From Lumbricus terrestris (taxonomy: Eukaryota; Annelida; Clitellata; Crassiclitellata; Lumbricidae), in the NCBI GenBank assembly GCA_949752735.1, contig OX457047.1:14118674-14182673 (forward strand): DNA of 64,000 nucleotides, given 5' to 3'. Below are positions 13,601 through 24,089 of the stretch, one piece after another (the stretch's first letter is position 1; each line of letters starts with the position of its first letter). The notes below the pieces were generated by a model. That model saw nothing but the letters and a program-made list of their open reading frames with translations. It was not told where the DNA came from and did not search any database. The position numbers and the translations under genes are program-made.

Positions 13601-16600
13601 GATCAGACAATGGGTCTCCTACAAGAGTTATAGCATATGATAAAATGTCCTAAGAAAAGCTTTTACATTGAAAGATAGCAGAACAATGAGAAGCACTGCA
13701 GATAAAAATGTTATGTAATAAAATTGCAAACTTTTTGCCAAAATTACAGATAAAACTTTAGGAATTCTTGTAACTTTAATTAATAAAGTTGCTGTTACAT
13801 AGATCTAGCTAGCTCAAATTTAAATCCTTCATGTTTTGAAACTCTGTGATTAATCAGGTGTTTAAAATTTTAATAATGCAATAACTTTTGATTAAAATTC
13901 TTAGATATCATTATATGCTTTTGCTTATACATATCTATATATAATCTAAAGCATTTAATGTTACGTAAATTCCATGTTTTGACACAGGTAATAACTCATC
14001 ACCCAATGAATTGGTGATCCATAAATTACAACGGCTTCCAAACTAAAAGAACTACAGATGTAAAATAATCAAAATGTTGAAAAGGAATCCGGTTAATTTC
14101 TTCTGACAAGTTTGAATTTTCAGTGGCAGATTGTAGCAGAGGAATGGTCCAGTGCAGAAGGCAACAAAGTCGCACCCGGTAGCTGTACGAAAGCCGAGAA
14201 ATAACTGCACATTGAAAGAGTTGCATAGTACGGAGGTCATTGGTCTGGCTATGTTGAAATACAAGCACCAGAACACCAGAACAAAAACACTGGGAATATT
14301 TAGGGTCACACCAACTACAGATGCAAAGTGAGAAGAGAAGGCTCTTGCTGTATTTTATCTTCAACAACAATTAGTGAAGGTTGAAGTGAGTCCAGTATTT
14401 CAGAACTTTGGAAAGAGAGGCAATGCACTCAATGACAATGCATCAAGATGGTGAGAGAACGGAAGGCAGAGAGCAGTCTCAGACAATAAATTGTATTGAA
14501 TTGTTTCGCATGACCCTCGGCTGGTGCACTCAGCACATGAGGTCATGCAGAGGATGTTGGCGTGGTAGGAGCACATCCTTCAAGCCTGGTAAAAATCGCA
14601 TCCACTGCAGTTTACACCGTTACTTTAGCACGTTTAAAAGTGCATATATTTTATGTGAGACAACAGATATGTCTGAAGCACTGCATTTCCAATGCCTCAC
14701 GTGGAATTGCAGACGTGTGAACCCTCTTTAGGTTCACAGACATTTATTATGATGAGAAACAGAGAAATGTGATTTTCTATGTATTTGGTATTTGAAGTGA
14801 ACCATCACGATGTGAGTCTTGAGAGTTGCAACACCTAACGCTGCAGCATCATACATTTATATTTATAATGAAAAATAGTCTACAAATAGTTTTCTTCTTC
14901 TTCTAATCATGTGTGTAATGTAGTGTAAATATAAATGCATATGTGAATGAAAATGCATGAGAATTTTGTATTGCAGCCATACATGACCTTGACCCTAACT
15001 GCCTGCTCTTCAACCAACTGATCTGGTGATATCCTCCACCACCACTGTCCATTTGAATGGGTGCTTATGCCATTTAGGATCACCCAGCATGGGCCATAAT
15101 AACCTGAGAATTGAATCTTGTAAATAAGCTAGCGTTGGGAAGTGAACTATGACCTGCACACTCTCCCTTACACAGACAAGAAACACAGATGCTACTTACT
15201 CTCTAACCAAAATAGAAAAAGGCGCATGTGTTATGACCATGGTCACTGGAACTCCTTCAACACACAGTGCTTACATATACAGGGTCACCCCATCGCAAAG
15301 CATACACTTGGCTCTCTCTGAACCACACTTCACGATATACCTCACGTCACAATCCTCTGAGGAATTCTTCAAAGTCAGAACGCTACGCTTAGCTGCACAA
15401 TTTCTTATTATTAGGATTTTTCATTAATGCAGTAAATCCTGGATAATTCGATTTTTAGGAAAATGTCAAAACGTAAACACACTCTGAATAACAGAAATAG
15501 TTGAATAACCGAAAGAAGAAAAAATTGTTTACTACAAAGAATTATTTGCTGAAGTAATAATAAATTGTTTTTCACTACTAGCTTCTCGTTTACTTTTTCA
15601 GAGCTGATAGGAATCTGTTAGGAATGTGTTTTTACTTCGCTTCATCTATTTCTTGCAAAATTGCTTATTATAATATCACCGTAATCTAATGTTTGGACAG
15701 CATCGTCTCATAGCCAGAGCTGCAAATGTCTCATGTGTGTTCTTTGAAAATAAATTACGCAAAAGGTGTATGGTAGTGAAATCAATCATTTTTGTGATTT
15801 GTTCCATAAGCGAATGTTTTGCATTCAAATGAAAATAATCATTGTAATAAAAATATCATAAAAACATAAAAGTTGTTAAAACACATACTGCTACCACAAC
15901 CTAGATTTTGGCACCCTAGGCAACTGCCTGCTTACCCTACGGCTTTCTGTGGCACTGTACATAAGTGAGTTATTAAACTAACTCGTGAGAAAGAGTCACA
16001 TGCGTGCACAGCACTATGTTGAGTAAAATTGGTCTACTTCAAACTAAATGCAAGAAATATACTGTAATTTGAAGACATCAAACAATGATAACAGAACGAA
16101 CTCATTTTCTGTAGCACATAAGAAGAAATTCATGGCAAGCTATTTTTTTTTAATATGCAGTTTGATACTGCATTGTTAGGACACCTACCTAAAAACTGAC
16201 ATGAATGTGATAAATAAGCAGTAGGTCAGATGCAAATGTGGTGTGCCAAGTTTATCAAATGTTATGGTCTGAAACTCTAGGCCTGCGGGCCAAATGTTTT
16301 TGGCCTGTGACGTTTTGCACATCATTTTTCATGTTTCATAATTGACAGTTACATTAATAACATCTCAATTTTTCAGTGTTTTATAGGAACCATCTGACAA
16401 GAAATACTGTTTTACTGTTTTATGCATTACATAGCATCAAAATGTAAATGTTCTATATAACTTCAGCACAGATCTAGGTTTGTCACGTGTATTCTACGTG
16501 ACCTTGCACAGCGAATCAGCATGTGGCTTCAGCATGGGGCTTCAGCATGTGGCTTCAGCATTGGCTTGTTCTAAAGAGGTTTTCAGCCGCAAGCGAGAGG

Positions 16601-19600
16601 CTATTGTTTCCATGAAAATGAAAAACAATGATGTTTAAGAACTTTCTAATCACTAATCTTGCCTTTCTGAAGGACATAAGTGAACACTTGAGCACCGCTA
16701 ACTGGAATCAACACAAGGAAAGCAGATTTCTATTCTGGTGTATCATGAGCTTAAAGCATTGATCAGCCATTAAGCTGAGCTTATGAGGAACACAAATTAG
16801 ATCAGAGGAGAGTTTGCGTCTTTAGAACAATTTCAATCTCTTATAAAAAAAATAGAAGGGACGTTCTGATCGATTAAAATACCTGCCTGACAAAAAAAGG
16901 GATTTCAGGATTGCTAGGATAATTGCATCCAATTATTGGTGTTCAATATAAATTGATTGATTGAACCGCTTCCTGTTTCTGCGCCATTTCCTGTTGAAAC
17001 AGAAACAGCTTTGCTCATGAATATTCAATGAAGTCAGGTGACCTTCAGAGTCACAGAATTTCAAACACAGAAACACATTTTCCCTCAGAAATTCTTCTAT
17101 CTCTTTAAAGGTTTCTGAACATCCATGTTTTGTCATTTTTAAGAATACGTCAATGTTTGGAAGTAATTATGTATGCGAACACTGCTCATCAGTCAAACAG
17201 TTTTTAAAATCATTATCCAGAAACAGACTGACTTATGATCACTTGTAAGTTCAGATTGGTCTCCTCACAACAGTCTTCCATTAACAATTTGTGATGCTGC
17301 ATTCATGATTTCATGTATCTCATGAAACATTCTCAAAGTCACTTCAGCCGCACTCGTTAAGAACGCATGGACGGCATCCATGCACTTATTTTCAAATCTG
17401 AATGCCGTCCTGTCATTTATTTCACTAGCACATACTGGAAAGTAAAAGAGCGTTCAGGCTCTTCTTTTTTTACACTTTAAGCACTGGCTAATACTACAGC
17501 TTTCCTTAGGGACTCAGATGGTCTGACAGATATCCAGTTGCGAAATAATACAAGTTCTTTACTTCTGTAAGTATATAGTTGCTGTGTTCTAATTTTCAGT
17601 ATAATATGCATGTTTCTCTTATGTTTTGTTTCTTTTCACCAACTCATCATTTGAATCATTGTCTGACCTTCAGAGTTTCATCCCTGTGTCTCATGACTTG
17701 CAAGCAAGACAGTGAACTTCAAGACCAGGACAGTGGGGAACCGAGATCTGGACCAAGACAATAGGTTCCGAGAACGAGAAACAAGGTCCAAGACAGTTCA
17801 AGACAGAGGTTTTTGAACAGTTATTCCACAGGTTAGCACATATTACAGAATAAACATTTTTTACAAACTTGTTAAAAAACCCTGAAGCATTTTCTCTCTC
17901 AGTTATTCAAGAATACTACAAGTAACATGTCAGCAAAGTCAGCTGATCATCTGAATAAAATACAGAACGTAATACTTCACACATCCTGAAATCTTTGTAG
18001 CAATTCTACCAGTCAAACCAGCAATATTCCATAAATTTGCAAGAGAGACAATAGGTTCATGTTGAGAAACTACAGAAGATGTTGTTCCATTCGCTTCTGG
18101 TGGATTTACAAAAAATGACAAACTGTTGTTCGTAACTTCAAATTGTGCAAATGCAAATTTGACTATTTCTGGTTTTTTAATAGAAACTTTATGATTTTTG
18201 TACTAAAAGCAAATTGGAAAGAAACAAGAAATGCTTTACTCAATGTCTGATAGATTATTTGTTGACTAGAAAGACCGCTTTTTAACTTCTGGTGTTTAGC
18301 ACAAGTTCCAACTTACTAGTTTCACAGCACAGCACTCTGGTACATGACTATATGCATCTGAACTTTTGCAAGACAGCATTAAGGTTCACTGAAAAAGATC
18401 TATGGATGATGCTTACCTCTATTTTCCCTTGCTCTTGTCGAATCCCAGCTTCCATGGCGAAATGAAATGCCGCCAAACTCTGAGCTTCTTCTCGTTTGCT
18501 TCTCAGAAGTGGCACAAGATGACCCAGCCAGTCTTTTGACTGGCCATGCATGTGCGCATAGTCACTCTTGCCAAACTTTATCGGATCATGCTGACGTATG
18601 AACGGCTCCACAAGACCGAGCGTGCCTGATTTGACAACTGCAAGCTCCAGCTCTTTGTTTGCACTAAGTGCAGCAATTGCCAAGAAGGCGTAGTATCTGA
18701 TGCTGTCGTCATTTGAAAATGCCAATGGGAACAACCATTCTGGAGCCTTGTGTTCGATCATCTCATGCTGGTTCTCTTCCCCTCCATAAATCGCTAGGTT
18801 GGCCAGCGCAACTGCACAATGTCGTAGGATTGAAGTGTCAAATGTGCGACACGAATAGAGAATTGTGTCGAGACCGCCAAATTTAATCAGCATCGAACAT
18901 GTGTTTTGCGAATGCTTGAAGAGACTTTCCAAAATGCCTGTCGTAGCCTGCGATATCTCGAGGTCGTCTTTGTTCTTGTCGGCCAATTTCACGATGACTT
19001 CGAGTCCCTTGCGAGCAACAAAGTCGCGATTACCAACCGTCATTGACTGAGCAAGGACCTTTGCAGAGCCGAGAAGAATTTCTCTGTGGGTGTCTAAGTC
19101 GTCACAATTCTTGATGAGTATCTCCAATCCACCATCATTTCTAAGGACATCACACAAACTGTACGCAAGGTCACGCCCTATGGTCGGCATTGCCCATGCT
19201 TGCTCAATCATGCCAAGGATTTCATGAAGTGCAACGCATTTGTCGTTCACGGAGTTGGCTTCTAGAAGCTGAATGTTTTCCCTCATGACAGGAAGAGCGC
19301 TGGCAAGAGTGACTGTCAGGTTTGCTTTCGCGTTGTTCGACTGGTTGTACGTGAAGGTGAACTTGCGTTGAGACTTTGTCAAGACGGGAGAGCTCTGGGT
19401 AGTGTAGATCACGCCACTTTCATCTATGGACCTGTTTGGTGAGCCTGGACCAGCCACTTGTGGAGAACCAGGCAGCGCAAAGTCAGGAGCAGGCATAGAG
19501 AATTCTGAATACTCTTTCTTGGAGGATCCAGGCATGACCGACGTTTCTGAGGACATACGTCGAACCACCCTCGCTTGAATGGAAACAGTTGGACTACTTG

Positions 19601-19967
19601 TGGAAGTGGTTGACGTCATCTCTTCCTTCTGATGAATCGTCTGCAAAGAGATCTTGAACTTCCCAGCATGCCTTGCTTCATCGTCTGCTTTCGACAGATC
19701 CCAGTAGACACTGGAATGCTCAGACACCTTGTTTCCTCCATCTCCACATTCCAGTACTGACGTTGAAGTGTATCGTGGCATGTCCTTGTGGCTGTCAAGG
19801 TCAAATGCTGACTGTGAACGCTCCCATATCTTTGGTGGCTTCTTAACAACTGCTCCATTGTTCATCTCAAGACATGCTTCTGACGCATTGCGTTGGATGT
19901 TCGAGACGGCAGACAACAGGTTCTGGGCAGAGCCGTTTGAATCCTGTGCACCACTCTCTTGGCTCAT
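1482..19967 (-). CDS. SARM1: SARM1 orthologue, 3'-partial (join of six coding exons)
   Basis: This is a sterile-alpha and TIR-motif protein, an NAD+ hydrolase that triggers axon degeneration and modulates innate signalling in animals. Coding exons in transcript order are 19967-18417, 10761-10585, 7862-7735, 6534-6299, 3646-3529 and 1671-1482. All introns are GT-AG and all phases agree: 2400 nt, exactly 800 codons. The order is an S/T-rich N-terminal region (about 1-215), armadillo repeats (about 216-560), SAM1, SAM2, then TIR starting [16 protein letters not shown]. The visible part ends at DWVHR. In human SARM1 the next residue is the catalytic glutamate (E642), so that residue should be the first codon of an exon left of the window. 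The visible part is about 160 residues longer than the human equivalent, mostly in the N-terminal region. The ATG at 19965-19967 is preceded in frame by TAG 12 nt upstream. Confidence 0.93.
1672..3528. other. SARM1 intron before the DWVHR exon
   Basis: This is AT-rich intron sequence. Apart from the fold-back repeat near 2396-2522, I see no gene, RNA or recognisable transposon in it. Confidence 0.6.
2396..2522. repeat. Fold-back (inverted-repeat) sequence in SARM1 intron
   Basis: AATCTCAAGC at 2396 is matched by GCTTGAGATT near 2508-2517. CGTATGCA occurs just inside both arms. The pair would form a stem around about 85 nt of internal sequence. It could be a small MITE. No target duplication was recognised. 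Confidence 0.45.
3529..3646 (-). CDS. SARM1: SARM1 exon: start of TIR domain
   Basis: The acceptor is GATTTGTCAG and the donor is CCAG|GTAAGC, 118 nt in all. It encodes [18 protein letters not shown], then [20 protein letters not shown]. [16 protein letters not shown] is the first strand and loop of the SARM1 TIR fold, which contributes to the NAD-binding pocket. The last AG joins C of the next exon to give the serine of QLAS. Confidence 0.92.
4216..4459. mobile_element. hAT-type non-autonomous element with 8-bp target duplication
   Basis: The element begins TAGGGTGACCA and ends TGGTGCACCCTA, imperfect terminal inverted repeats. The 8-bp direct repeat ATATAGCT flanks it exactly (4208-4215 and 4460-4467). 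The 8-bp duplication and the TAGGGTG terminus are typical of hAT elements. The 244-bp body has no coding capacity. It lies in the SARM1 intron between the SAM2 and first TIR exons. Confidence 0.8.
4468..6298. other. SARM1 intron stretch without assigned feature
   Basis: There are short open frames but none has a recognisable domain. A short KWFDIKC-like string near 5405-5430 resembles the linker of LINE proteins but is too short to call. Nothing else is supported. Confidence 0.5.
6299..6534 (-). CDS. SARM1: SARM1 exon: SAM2
   Basis: The acceptor is TTCTGTCAG and the donor is AAAAC|GTGAGT. It encodes [20 protein letters not shown], then [20 protein letters not shown], then the SAM2 end [20 protein letters not shown]. 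The block [21 protein letters not shown] is strongly conserved among SARM1 proteins. It sits only 67 bp from the left target duplication of a hAT-type insertion that starts at 6602 in the preceding intron. Confidence 0.92.
6602..7033. mobile_element. hAT-type MITE built of GTTTTTTAT-like runs, perfect 8-bp target duplication
   Basis: The ends are CATAGTTGTAAAAAACG and, inverted, CATAGATGTAAAAAACG (one mismatch). The direct repeat GAATGAAG flanks it exactly at 6594-6601 and 7034-7041. The 432-bp interior is made of repeated CGTTTTTTATTTTT-like runs on one arm and similar runs on the other, with no coding capacity. It lies just upstream of the SAM2 exon acceptor. A truncated relative lies at 54895. 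Confidence 0.85.
7302..7545 (+). mobile_element. tRNA-derived SINE, family 1
   Basis: The head GGGGCGCGGTGGTGTAGTGG holds a pol III A-box-like sequence and is partly duplicated (7302-7342). The B box is GGTTCGAATCC at about 7374-7384. The body continues to AGCTTGAAGGGGCGCTATAA and a (ACAA)n tail. The same sequence lies inverted at 56577-56766. It is not a functional tRNA because the cloverleaf acceptor stem is missing and the tail is SINE-like. Confidence 0.85.
7735..7862 (-). CDS. SARM1: SARM1 exon: core of SAM1
   Basis: This 128-nt exon is too short to stand out as an open frame. It is found from acceptor TTGTAG at 7863 and donor GTAGAG at 7734. It encodes [14 protein letters not shown], then [20 protein letters not shown], then KNGVTRKR. 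The DGDLLLxLTEExL block is the conserved SAM1 signature of SARM1. The SAM domains drive octamer formation. The final CG joins the first A of the next exon to give arginine. Confidence 0.9.
7863..9900. other. SARM1 intron stretch without assigned feature
   Basis: This is mixed unique-looking intron sequence. I see no exon with conserved domain content, no RNA gene and no clear repeat boundary. Confidence 0.5.
9900..10320 (+). pseudogene. Degenerate LINE 3' fragment
   Basis: Frames broken by stops still read [20 protein letters not shown], aligning with the RIEFKILTL...APSYL block of the LINE near position 700. The fragment runs into a 3' end with CCTCTGAGGAGTTTCTCTTG at about 10268-10288, seen in other LINE 3' ends here (for example 22674-22690, inverted). 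It lies in the SARM1 intron, antisense to the gene. Confidence 0.6.
10585..10761 (-). CDS. SARM1: SARM1 exon: last ARM repeat and start of SAM1
   Basis: The exon has 59 codons, phase 0 at both ends, acceptor TTTTCAG and donor AGG|GTAAGT. It reads [20 protein letters not shown], then [18 protein letters not shown], then [15 protein letters not shown]. The middle block is the conserved end of the ARM domain, and the final block is the first helix of SAM1. It is separated from the previous exon by a 7.65-kb intron full of repeat fragments. Confidence 0.92.
10762..13000. other. SARM1 intron stretch without assigned feature
   Basis: A sequence starting near 11316 (AGAGGGGCATTTGCCCCTCC) looks like the palindromic end of an old DNA element, but no partner end was found. 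The rest shows nothing I can support. Confidence 0.5.
13000..13400 (+). pseudogene. Degenerate LINE RT C-terminal fragment
   Basis: One frame reads [20 protein letters not shown] followed by CLND, matching the LHWLPVPQRIEFKIL block of LINE proteins. Further on a frame reads [13 protein letters not shown], like the WNRLP block near the C-terminus. Stops and frameshifts interrupt it. It lies antisense in the large SARM1 intron. Confidence 0.6.
13401..16600. other. SARM1 intron stretch without assigned feature
   Basis: This is AT-rich intron. The only open frames are short and without recognisable domains. No RNA gene or transposon boundary is supported. Confidence 0.5.
16640..16840 (+). pseudogene. 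Possible remnant of a hAT-like (GTF2IRD2-type) transposase
   Basis: A broken frame reads [20 protein letters not shown], which resembles the DLAFLTDIxxHLNxLN block of hAT-derived proteins related to GTF2IRD2. Stops follow soon after and no other domain is clear. This call rests on one short block. Confidence 0.35.
17345..17485. mobile_element. Short hAT-type element of the GGACGGCGTCCA family, degenerate copy
   Basis: The core GCATGGACGGCATCCATGCA and the right end CACTTTAAGCACTG match the better preserved members at 34417-34602 and 53430-53607. The left end is decayed and no target duplication remains. Confidence 0.6.
17486..18416. other. SARM1 intron stretch next to the ARM exon
   Basis: No feature can be supported beyond the donor site at 18411-18416. 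Confidence 0.5.
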
Positions 19968-19989
19968 CTTCACACGTTTCTAGATCACC
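18417..19989 (-). CDS. SARM1: SARM1 exon with start codon: N-terminal region and ARM repeats
   Basis: The exon starts after a pyrimidine-rich acceptor (TTTTCTTCTTCAG) at 19990, so a non-coding 5' exon must exist upstream; I could not find it. Coding begins at ATG 19967 (MSQESG). A GTG two codons upstream is in frame, but the ATG is the credible start. Residues up to about 215 are S/T/P-rich with no recognised domain. From [20 protein letters not shown] onward come alpha-helical armadillo repeats, including the well-conserved [20 protein letters not shown] and [19 protein letters not shown]. The donor is GAG|GTAAGC at 18416, phase 0 after GKIE. This one large exon holds 517 codons. Confidence 0.93.
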
Positions 19990-20167
19990 CTGAAGAAGAA
20001 AAGTAAAGTGTTTTCTATTAATTCAACCTATAACAAACTGGCCACATGCAGCCAAACCAACAACAGTACAAGCTGTAAGATTATTATATTTACACCAATA
20101 ACTGCAAGATTATACTTATATCAATAGATGAGTCCTTGATTCTGCTTCAGTAAGGTAGTGACTAGCT

Positions 20168-20430
20168 AATAATGGTAGAGTAATGGATAGCACGCTGGTG
20201 TAGAGTGCGAGAGGTAGCGAATTCGAGCCCCCGTTGGGCGGATTTGCTTTGTAGGCTGCTATTAGCGCCGATTATTGCAGACTTTCTGCTCAGTTAGTAT
20301 AGTTAAGATTTATGTATTCTGTGATCCCCGTTCTTGTGAATTGTTTAAACTGCATAATCGTACACTGTAACCGGTTGCGTTCTGTCAACCGGATTGTTGA
20401 ATAAAGAGAATATTATTATGATCTCTCTTA
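20168..20430 (+). mobile_element. tRNA-derived SINE, family 2, plus copy
   Basis: The A-box-like TGGTGTAGAGTGCGAGAGG region and the B-box GAATTCGAGCCCC are followed by CCGTTGGGCGGATTTGCTTT and a tail ending in AATAAAGAGAATATTATTAT. The same family lies inverted at 20816-21055. The tRNA-like head is degenerate, so this is a SINE and not a tRNA gene. Confidence 0.75.
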
Positions 20431-20554
20431 ACTCATTAAAGTCTCTTGTGTGCTGAGAACATCTTTATGACTTAACAGTTTAAGAATGAGTATGTGCTTA
20501 ATATTGTGCTAAGAGTGCAGAGCAGGCAATCAGTGATGGGTCACTTGGTCAGTG

Positions 20555-20790
20555 AACAGTACCGGTATACGAAGAACCTCTGAGTGAGATACAACTGATG
20601 AGTCTCCAGATTCAACTCCAAACACTCATTCACTTCTTTTGTCTTTCCTTGACCCATTTTTGAAAAGCAATAGAAAACCGTTCTCTTTGATTGTGGTTTT
20701 GGTACTGCCAGGTCGAGAGCAGCACCTCTGAGTAGTTTCTCTTGAACAGGTGCCACATAAATTTACGAATATGATTATGATTTCTGAATC
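20555..20790 (+). pseudogene. LINE 3'-end remnant
   Basis: CACCTCTGAGTAGTTTCTCT followed by TGAACAGGTGCCACATAAAT is a decayed form of the LINE 3' end seen elsewhere (GCCTCTGAGTAG...GGCGCTATATAAAT). Upstream sequence has lost any readable frame. Confidence 0.45.
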
Positions 20791-20815
20791 CATGCCATGC
20801 AGATGGCAGATTATA

Positions 20816-21055
20816 AAATAATAATAATAATAATAATATCTTTTCTTTAATTAAACGCCTGCAAGACGCACTGCGCTTTACATTTACAGGTTATGCAGTA
20901 ATCTTAATTAAACTTAACTACCAACTGAACAGACAGCTTTGTAATTACACGGCGCCGATGGCAGCCTACAAAGCATATCCGCCCAACGGGGGCTCGAACT
21001 CACTACCTCTCGCACTCTTGGCCAGTGTGTTAACCACTACTCTACAGGGCCCCCC
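20816..21055 (-). mobile_element. tRNA-derived SINE, family 2, inverted copy
   Basis: On the minus strand it reads CCCTGTAGAGTAGTGGTTAA (A box), then GTGAGTTCGAGCCCCCGTTG (B box), a body similar to 20168-20430 and a 3' (ATT)n tail at 20816-20836. Together with the plus copy it forms an inverted pair about 0.4 kb apart. Confidence 0.8.
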
Positions 21056-21582
21056 AAGACATAAGACTATAAGACAGAAGCTCAACACTGTTCACTACGT
21101 GAGAACCTCTTCCTTCATTACCTGTGGACCAGATCAAACTGATGATCATGCAGGTGATTAAGCAATATCACAAAACATGCCATCTCTGGCAGAACTAAAG
21201 AAAAGCTGCAAAACACGAATCGACCACCGCGATAGAACTCCAAACAGACAAGATTTATATAAAAGTAAACTGCAGGTGAGTCCAGCTACTCATCAATCAT
21301 TTTTGGCCACCATGCATCAGAAACCAACGACCATTTCTACTCATTGAGAAATGCCTGTTTCATGCAAAGCCCCTAAAGAAGTGAGTTAGTTGCATTTTTC
21401 TCGTAGAAGGTACATACCAACCATACAGTACATGAGCTATACTTCGGTAAGCCTACTCACTCATATCCAGCTCTAGAACCATGCTTTGCACAATGAAAGC
21501 AGTACTTAACAATGGTAGCTTTGTATCGACTGGGACACGAGTTGATTTAAGTAGCCTCTCTTCTTCTTCTTCTTTCCCTTCA

Positions 21583-21844
21583 GGCTAAGATTATTCCATC
21601 TGGCGAGGGGTCAGCCACTCGGATCCTTCTCCTCCACTTGTCTCTGCTTCCGGTGTCTTCTTTCCTCAATTTGAGCAGCTTCAGGTCTTGTTGTATCACG
21701 TCATCCCATCTTTTCTTCTGTCGTCCCCGGCTGCGTCGACCATATACCTCCTCTTGCATGATTCTTTTGACACAGCTACCCTCCTCTTTTCTCATTACGT
21801 GTCCATACCACCGCAGCCTGGTCTCCTGTGCTTTGTTTAAGTAG
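21583..21844 (-). pseudogene. RTE/Jockey-like LINE C-terminal fragment
   Basis: The minus strand encodes ETRLRWYGHVMRKEEGSCVK, then VYGRRSRGRQKKRWDDVIQQ, then DKWRRRIRVADPSPDG. RLRWxGHVxR plus GRRxRGRxKKRWxDxI is the familiar C-terminal tail of many animal LINE reverse transcriptases. Nothing of the RT core is present. It is a 5'-truncated dead copy. Confidence 0.85.
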
Positions 21845-22507
21845 CCTGCCAACATTACAATTATTGTGATCCATGCCATTGCAAAGGAATCACATTGTGC
21901 ACCTTTTTTTATTAATACTCTCAACTGTGTGCAGAAAATAAAAACCATGCTATGCGGAAAAAAATTCGCCTGGGGGTTTACTCATAACACCATGTGCATA
22001 ACAATGACCGCAATGTGTGCGATGAATTTCTGTGATCAATAAAGTCAGGAAATTTATGCAGTCTTATTTAGTTTACAACATATTGTGTTGAGAGAAGCTG
22101 GTCCAGTGGCTTTGGGCAAACAGGACAAATCCTATCTGACCAGAAGTCAAGTGAAAACCAATTCCCTGGTCATTAAAGAGGAAAGTATTGCTGGATCAAT
22201 AGCCATTCTCTCTTCCAAGGCCTGAGAACATCTCCAAGCACCTATGTCAATTTCATCACCATATTACCAGTCCATCTGGAAAGCAATGACGAGAAGTCTC
22301 AACAAATGCTTGGGTTATTGGCTGCGAAAATGACCCATAATGCATTGCATGGGCGCAATGCCAGCAACCTTCAAAGATAGCATTGGCTACTGTGAAGCGC
22401 CAACATAATCAATGGCTCCAATCAAAATGCTGCCGGGCACAGCTTGTCAGGCAGCTAATGACTATGTTACATGCCTCAAAGCATCATCATGCTGGCAACA
22501 CCATATG

Positions 22508-22530
22508 CAGCAGCAGCAGCAGCAGCAGAA
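22508..22530. repeat. (CAG)n microsatellite
   Basis: About seven uninterrupted CAG units. No gene context supports a polyglutamine tract. Confidence 0.9.
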
Positions 22531-22631
22531 AACAATGGACCCTAAGGGTCTTTTTAAGCAGTACAATTGTGTCCTATCTAATGCCACTTTAAACCAAACA
22601 CAGCATTCATACATGTATAGTCACCGAGTAT

Positions 22632-23035
22632 TCATTCATTCATTCATTCATTCAGAGCATTTATATAGCGCCCCTTCAAGAAACTACTCAGAGGCACTCC
22701 CAGCCCAACCACGAACAAATAAAAAAGACTTGAGAGACTTGTAGAACCCAGTTGGATGGACCACAAGTAGAGAGCGAAGCATAACGAGGAGGTTATTCCA
22801 GACAGTAGACCCCATGACCGAGAAAGCACGGCGCTGCTTAATAGCCAAGCGAGCCCGCGAGTCCAGAAGCTCACCCCTAGCCGAAGAGCAAAGTATACGA
22901 CACGCTGCAACGTCAGAGACTGGACAACAAAGATCACGCAAGTATGACGGAGCACAGCCAAGGACACAGCGAGAGACCACAGCAGCAATGTGGTATGAGA
23001 TCCGCTGGGACACAGGCAACCAGTGCTGCAGAACT
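22632..23035 (-). pseudogene. LINE RT C-terminal fragment with (ATGA)n tail
   Basis: On the minus strand it reads LPVSQRISYHIAAVVSRCVL, then APSYLRDLCCPVSD, then RRAFSVMGSTVWNNLLVMLR. It then ends in CTTGAAGGGGCGCTATATAA and a (GAAT)n tail at 22632-22654. This is the 3' terminus of a CR1/L2-like LINE, 5'-truncated in the RT domain. The GAAGGGGCGCTATA 3' end is shared with SINE family 1. Confidence 0.85.
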
Positions 23036-23617
23036 AGTCATTATTCCATTATTTGGACGGCAACATAGTTATTGAGCTCCTATAGCACATCATTATTTTA
23101 TTATCATATTAGCAACACTTTAACTGCACAGATGCTGCAAATGCGACTGTATGATCATTATTATTAATCTGATATTGGAATATTGAACTAGACACAACGG
23201 GGATGGGATTATAATTAGGAATTTAAAAACTATAAAGTAGAACACAGTTCTGCTGCAATCATCAAGAAAAGAGTCATGCCATTGGGTAGAGGTCATGAAT
23301 ACGAAAATGGTCTCAGAGACAAACTAGCTTAGAAACTTAGAAAGAGATGTGTTACATATAAGGGAACGACATTATACACTTGAAAATGGCATTTGAGCAA
23401 TCCCCAGGACTGCCCCAGGACTACCACACCAATGGTTTCAACCGGGACATTTCCCTTAGATATTTCCTCCAAGGGAAATTCTCATTCCTTGGATATAATT
23501 TTCCCTTGACCTGTACTTGGTCTATGGCTACAAAACATCAAATTAATATACATGTTATGTTAGCGGTGAACCATTTTCATTAGTACACGCATTTATGAAA
23601 CATGTATCTATCAGCAG

Positions 23618-23876
23618 CAGTGGTGTAGACAAGGGGGGTTTAGGGGGTTTAAAAAAAATTGGCTTAGGAAAAAGTTTTTTAAAAGGTTATTTTTCCACTT
23701 AGATAAGACAAAACAAAATAATTGTTTGTAGTAACAATTGTTTTTCTTACTTTATTCCCTTTGTTACTTTATTCCCTTTTTATTTACTACAATACTGTTG
23801 GTTTGGTGTCAGGAAGGGCATCCAGCCAGGCCATAAACCTCCCCTCCCCCATCATAAATTCCTGACTATGCCACTG
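23618..23876. mobile_element. hAT-type MITE with perfect 8-bp target duplication
   Basis: It begins CAGTGGTGTAGACAAGG and ends ACTATGCCACTG, so the outer CAGTGG is inverted at the two ends. The direct repeat ATCAGCAG flanks it exactly at 23610-23617 and 23877-23884. The body is 259 bp with no coding capacity. Confidence 0.85.
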
Positions 23877-24089
23877 ATCAGCAGTACAAGACAAGACTAA
23901 ACTAAAACTAATCCAATGACTTTCACGCATATTCATCATAAAGCAAGAGACATCAAGTGATGGTCACTTCAATCAAAATTGTATATGAGAATCCACTGGA
24001 GAAGCAAGCTGAGTTGAGAATCGAATTGGTCAGGAAACAAGAGAATCAGGTTAAGCCGCTACAGTGAGTAATCGAGAAGAAAGCTCAGG

